NCBI GenBank assembly: GCA_041485845.1
Contig: JBGPKH010000405.1
Coordinates: forward strand, 1-8,106
Reading direction: 5' to 3'
Length of the DNA stretch: 8,106 nt
Source of the DNA: OMOG01 sp041485845
Lineage (GTDB): Bacteria > Acidobacteriota > Terriglobia > Bryobacterales > Bryobacteraceae
Shown: positions 6,637 through 8,106 of the stretch, piece after piece
Numbering within the stretch: the first letter of the stretch is position 1
Layout: the number at the start of each line of letters is the position of its first letter
Notes under the pieces: generated by a model
Told to the model about the DNA's origin: nothing
What the model saw: only the letters and a program-made list of their open reading frames with translations
Database searches by the model: none
Translations under genes and position numbers: made by a program

Positions 6637-7758
6637 TCAGAGCTTGAAAAAAATCTTGCGCCGATAGAGCCAGTAGCACATGTACCACATCACCACCAGG
6701 ACCGAACAGGCTTGGGCGACGGGCGCGAAATCGCCGAGGAAGGCAAACCGGAAAGTAAACACGCCGACGGCGCGGTTCAGCCAGGAGCGGAGAACTTCTT
6801 CCAACGAGTAGATGAAAATCGAGTTCGCGCCGATTACCACCAGCGGAAAGGTCCACTTGGTGTAGCCCTTCACTTCGACTACCCAAAAGAACGCGAGAAG
6901 CATCAACAGGACCCAGCCGGTGCTGAAAATCGTAAACGAGGTCGTGCAGATCCGCTTGACGATGGGGTTCCATGGGTGAATGAGAAAACCGGCCGCCAGA
7001 CAGGCCATGGCCGAAATCCCGATCACCCGCATCTTGTAGCCCTGCGATCTCCGGCTTTGCAGAAGCTGGCCGGTCCACACGCCGAACAGCGTGGTCACGG
7101 TGCTGGTCACAAAGTTGAGGTTGGTCCAGTAGTCGGGGTTCATTCGGCCGAACACGAACTTATCGATGACCGCCCCGATATTGGTGGTCTTCGACAGGAA
7201 GGGACCCTCCGTCCCGGGGAACGCCACAAACAGCGCCCAATGCCCGATCAGGAGGCCGGCGGCAATCGCTGCCTGCCAGCGGAACTCGAGTTGCATGATG
7301 AGATAGCAGAGGAAATAAGTGAGCCCGATCTGCGCCAGGACATTGATGAGCTGGAAGTGTAATCGTCCGCCCGAGACCGACATCAGGATCTGGCTCATGA
7401 GGATCAGCCGGAAACTGCGCACGGCGACGTGCCGGAAGAGCTGGTGGCCGGTGGCTCCCTGCGCCTTGCGGATGACTAGCGCAAACGGCATGGCCACGCC
7501 CACCATGAACATGAACGCGGGCTGGATGAGATCCCAGAACGCAATCCACTCCCAGGGCCGGTGGTCGAACTGGCCGGCGATCCAAGAGAAAGCCGGCCTG
7601 TTTCGCGCCAAGGCCCGCAGACCGACTCCTCCCGACACGAGGATGAACATGATGAACCCGCGATAGGCATCCAGCGCCAGGTAGCGTTTCTGTGCCACCG
7701 CCGTGGCGGCCGGAGCGTGCCCGGATTCAACAACCGGCGCGGCTTGTATACTTGCCAT
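6637..7758 (-). CDS. DUF5009/HGSNAT-like membrane acyltransferase
   Basis: 373 residues from the ATG at 7758, which has GGAGGA (7766-7771) seven bases upstream. A longer reading from a GTG at 7905 lacks a ribosome binding site and adds 49 Arg-rich residues that do not look like protein. After a short Ala-rich cytoplasmic tail, RYLALDAYRGFIMFILVSGG (25-44) is the family's first-helix signature. HRPWEWIAFWDLIQPAFMF (66-84) follows, with His66 likely equivalent to the catalytic histidine of human heparan-alpha-glucosaminide N-acetyltransferase. Later come HPWNPIVKRICTTSFTIFSTGW (positions 261-282, key residues Pro265, Lys268, Ser274) and FPLVVIGANSIFIY (304-317). I count about ten transmembrane helices, near 30-48, 71-95, 110-128, 134-155, 161-180, 213-233, 244-260, 272-294, 303-323 and 344-365. 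Relatives (NagX, COG4299) occur with amino-sugar catabolism genes and are thought to move acetyl groups across the inner membrane onto glucosamine ends. Convergent with the receptor gene; the substrate is inferred from the family only. Confidence 0.88.
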   Translation of the reverse strand: MASIQAAPVVESGHAPAATAVAQKRYLALDAYRGFIMFILVSGGVGLRALARNRPAFSWIAGQFDHRPWEWIAFWDLIQPAFMFMVGVAMPFALVIRKAQGATGHQLFRHVAVRSFRLILMSQILMSVSGGRLHFQLINVLAQIGLTYFLCYLIMQLEFRWQAAIAAGLLIGHWALFVAFPGTEGPFLSKTTNIGAVIDKFVFGRMNPDYWTNLNFVTSTVTTLFGVWTGQLLQSRRSQGYKMRVIGISAMACLAAGFLIHPWNPIVKRICTTSFTIFSTGWVLLMLLAFFWVVEVKGYTKWTFPLVVIGANSIFIYSLEEVLRSWLNRAVGVFTFRFAFLGDFAPVAQACSVLVVMWYMCYWLYRRKIFFKL

Positions 7759-7765
7759 CTGTCTT

Positions 7766-7771
7766 TCCTCC
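7766..7771 (-). promoter_or_regulatory. Ribosome binding site of the acyltransferase gene
   Basis: GGAGGA on the minus strand, seven bases before the ATG at 7758. It settles the start: no comparable site precedes the in-frame GTG at 7905. Confidence 0.8.
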
Positions 7772-7861
7772 CGAAGGTTAATTGTCCCTGCCCGTGCGGG
7801 ACATCGGCCTGGCTGCCGTCTGGACGATCGGATTAATGGTCCTTTGCGACACACCTGACCT

Positions 7862-7894
7862 CCGGTTTTCCGGCCGCGCTTCTGCCGCGGCCGG
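7862..7894 (-). promoter_or_regulatory. GC-rich 9-bp hairpin in the acyltransferase leader
   Basis: CCGGCCGCG (7870-7878) and CGCGGCCGG (7886-7894) are perfect 9-bp arms around a seven-base loop, about 110 bases upstream of the acyltransferase start. Next to it is a smaller repeat, CCGG-TTTT-CCGG (7862-7873), which shares one arm-end with the large stem, so the two hairpins exclude each other. On the minus-strand transcript the large stem is followed by A residues, not U, so it is not a standard terminator. An attenuation-like switch, an RNA-stability element or a protein-binding dyad are all possible. A further weak repeat, ACCGC/GCGGT, spans 7908-7924. Confidence 0.45.
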
Positions 7895-7957
7895 CATCCC
7901 GGCACTAACCGCTGCCTGGGCGGTAATGCGTTTCAGATTGGGCATGCGCGATGTTTA

Positions 7958-7973
7958 CAGTATACAGATACTG
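7958..7973. promoter_or_regulatory. Inverted repeat overlapping a -10-like element, candidate operator
   Basis: CAGTAT (7958-7963) and ATACTG (7968-7973) are perfect 6-bp arms around ACAG, an AT-rich island in GC-rich DNA. Read leftward, TATACT (7959-7964) within it matches the -10 consensus at five of six positions and could drive the acyltransferase gene with a leader of about 195 bases. No good -35 sits 16-18 bp upstream. An operator overlapping a -10 element would fit repression, but no regulator gene is visible. Confidence 0.4.
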
Positions 7974-8106
7974 CCGCGATTTGGATGCGCGAAGTCGACG
8001 ACCCGCCGTCCGAATCGCATCAGGAGAAAAGTGGCGCCGCGGCAGCGGAGTGTTGAATCGTCGTTCGCCGCGGTTGGCGCAGAAAGGATTCACCAGAAAC
8101 CACCAA
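7974..8106. other. Right-edge segment without a supportable gene
   Basis: No family motif is visible on either strand. A rightward frame from GTG at 8031 stays open to the edge for 25 codons, with AGGAGA (8022-8027) only three bases upstream; it might be the start of a gene lying mostly outside. A leftward frame also crosses the edge and ends near 7905, but its Arg-rich sequence is unconvincing and it spans the inverted repeat at 7958. I cannot choose between these and non-coding DNA. Confidence 0.35.

Noticed and set aside
6466..7362. Rightward 298-codon open frame
   Set aside because: It runs mostly antisense to the acyltransferase gene; its charged, His/Glu-rich composition is the usual mirror of a hydrophobic membrane protein.
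7759..7905. N-terminal extension of the acyltransferase from a GTG at 7905
   Set aside because: No ribosome binding site, Arg/Gly-rich sequence crossing a strong hairpin, while the ATG at 7758 has an excellent GGAGGA.
8031..8106. Possible rightward gene starting at GTG 8031
   Set aside because: Only 25 codons are visible, the ribosome binding site spacing is too short and no motif is present; noted but not called.

Overview
The window looks like a piece of an Acidobacteriota chromosome, most like the Bryobacter/Solibacter side of the phylum. This is an inference from gene content: a very large TonB-receptor-like outer-membrane protein with an N-terminal carboxypeptidase-regulatory domain, a sulfatase-fold protein fused to TPR repeats, and GC-rich coding sequence. 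The host is Gram-negative (signal peptides, outer-membrane barrel). There is no rRNA, tRNA, CRISPR array or recognisable insertion sequence.

Layout. (1) The left edge holds the 5' end of a leftward gene (start at 206, running off the window) whose 68 visible codons carry the N-terminal signature of the alkaline-phosphatase/sulfatase superfamily. (2) After an 84-bp divergent intergenic region comes a rightward gene (291-2288) for a secreted sulfatase-fold enzyme with five TPR repeats at its C-terminus. In both proteins the position of the sulfatase formylglycine residue is a threonine, so neither is likely to be a classical sulfatase. (3) A 129-bp gap follows, with a strong sigma-70-like promoter whose spacer contains an inverted repeat, then a leader with three inverted repeats, two of them abutting directly upstream of the ribosome binding site. 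(4) A 1232-residue Oar-like/TonB-receptor-like outer-membrane barrel occupies 2418-6116. (5) A nested hairpin lies shortly after it, followed by about 450 bp with no gene I can support. (6) A convergent leftward gene (7758-6637) encodes a ten-helix membrane acyltransferase of the DUF5009/HGSNAT-like (NagX, COG4299) family. (7) The last 348 bp hold its leader, with a 9-bp GC-rich hairpin, an inverted repeat overlapping a -10-like element, and no supportable gene at the right edge.

How the genes may work together: all the readable genes fit the cell envelope or extracellular glycans/anionic esters. The barrel could import or bind an oligosaccharide or peptide, the sulfatase-fold enzymes could cleave or transfer phosphate-type groups, and the inner-membrane acyltransferase could acetylate amino sugars. 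Only the gene families are supported by the sequence; the shared pathway is a guess. I found no clear sign of a new multi-gene system. The most informative points are the divergent pair of Thr-type sulfatase-fold genes and the dense regulatory dyads upstream of the barrel gene.
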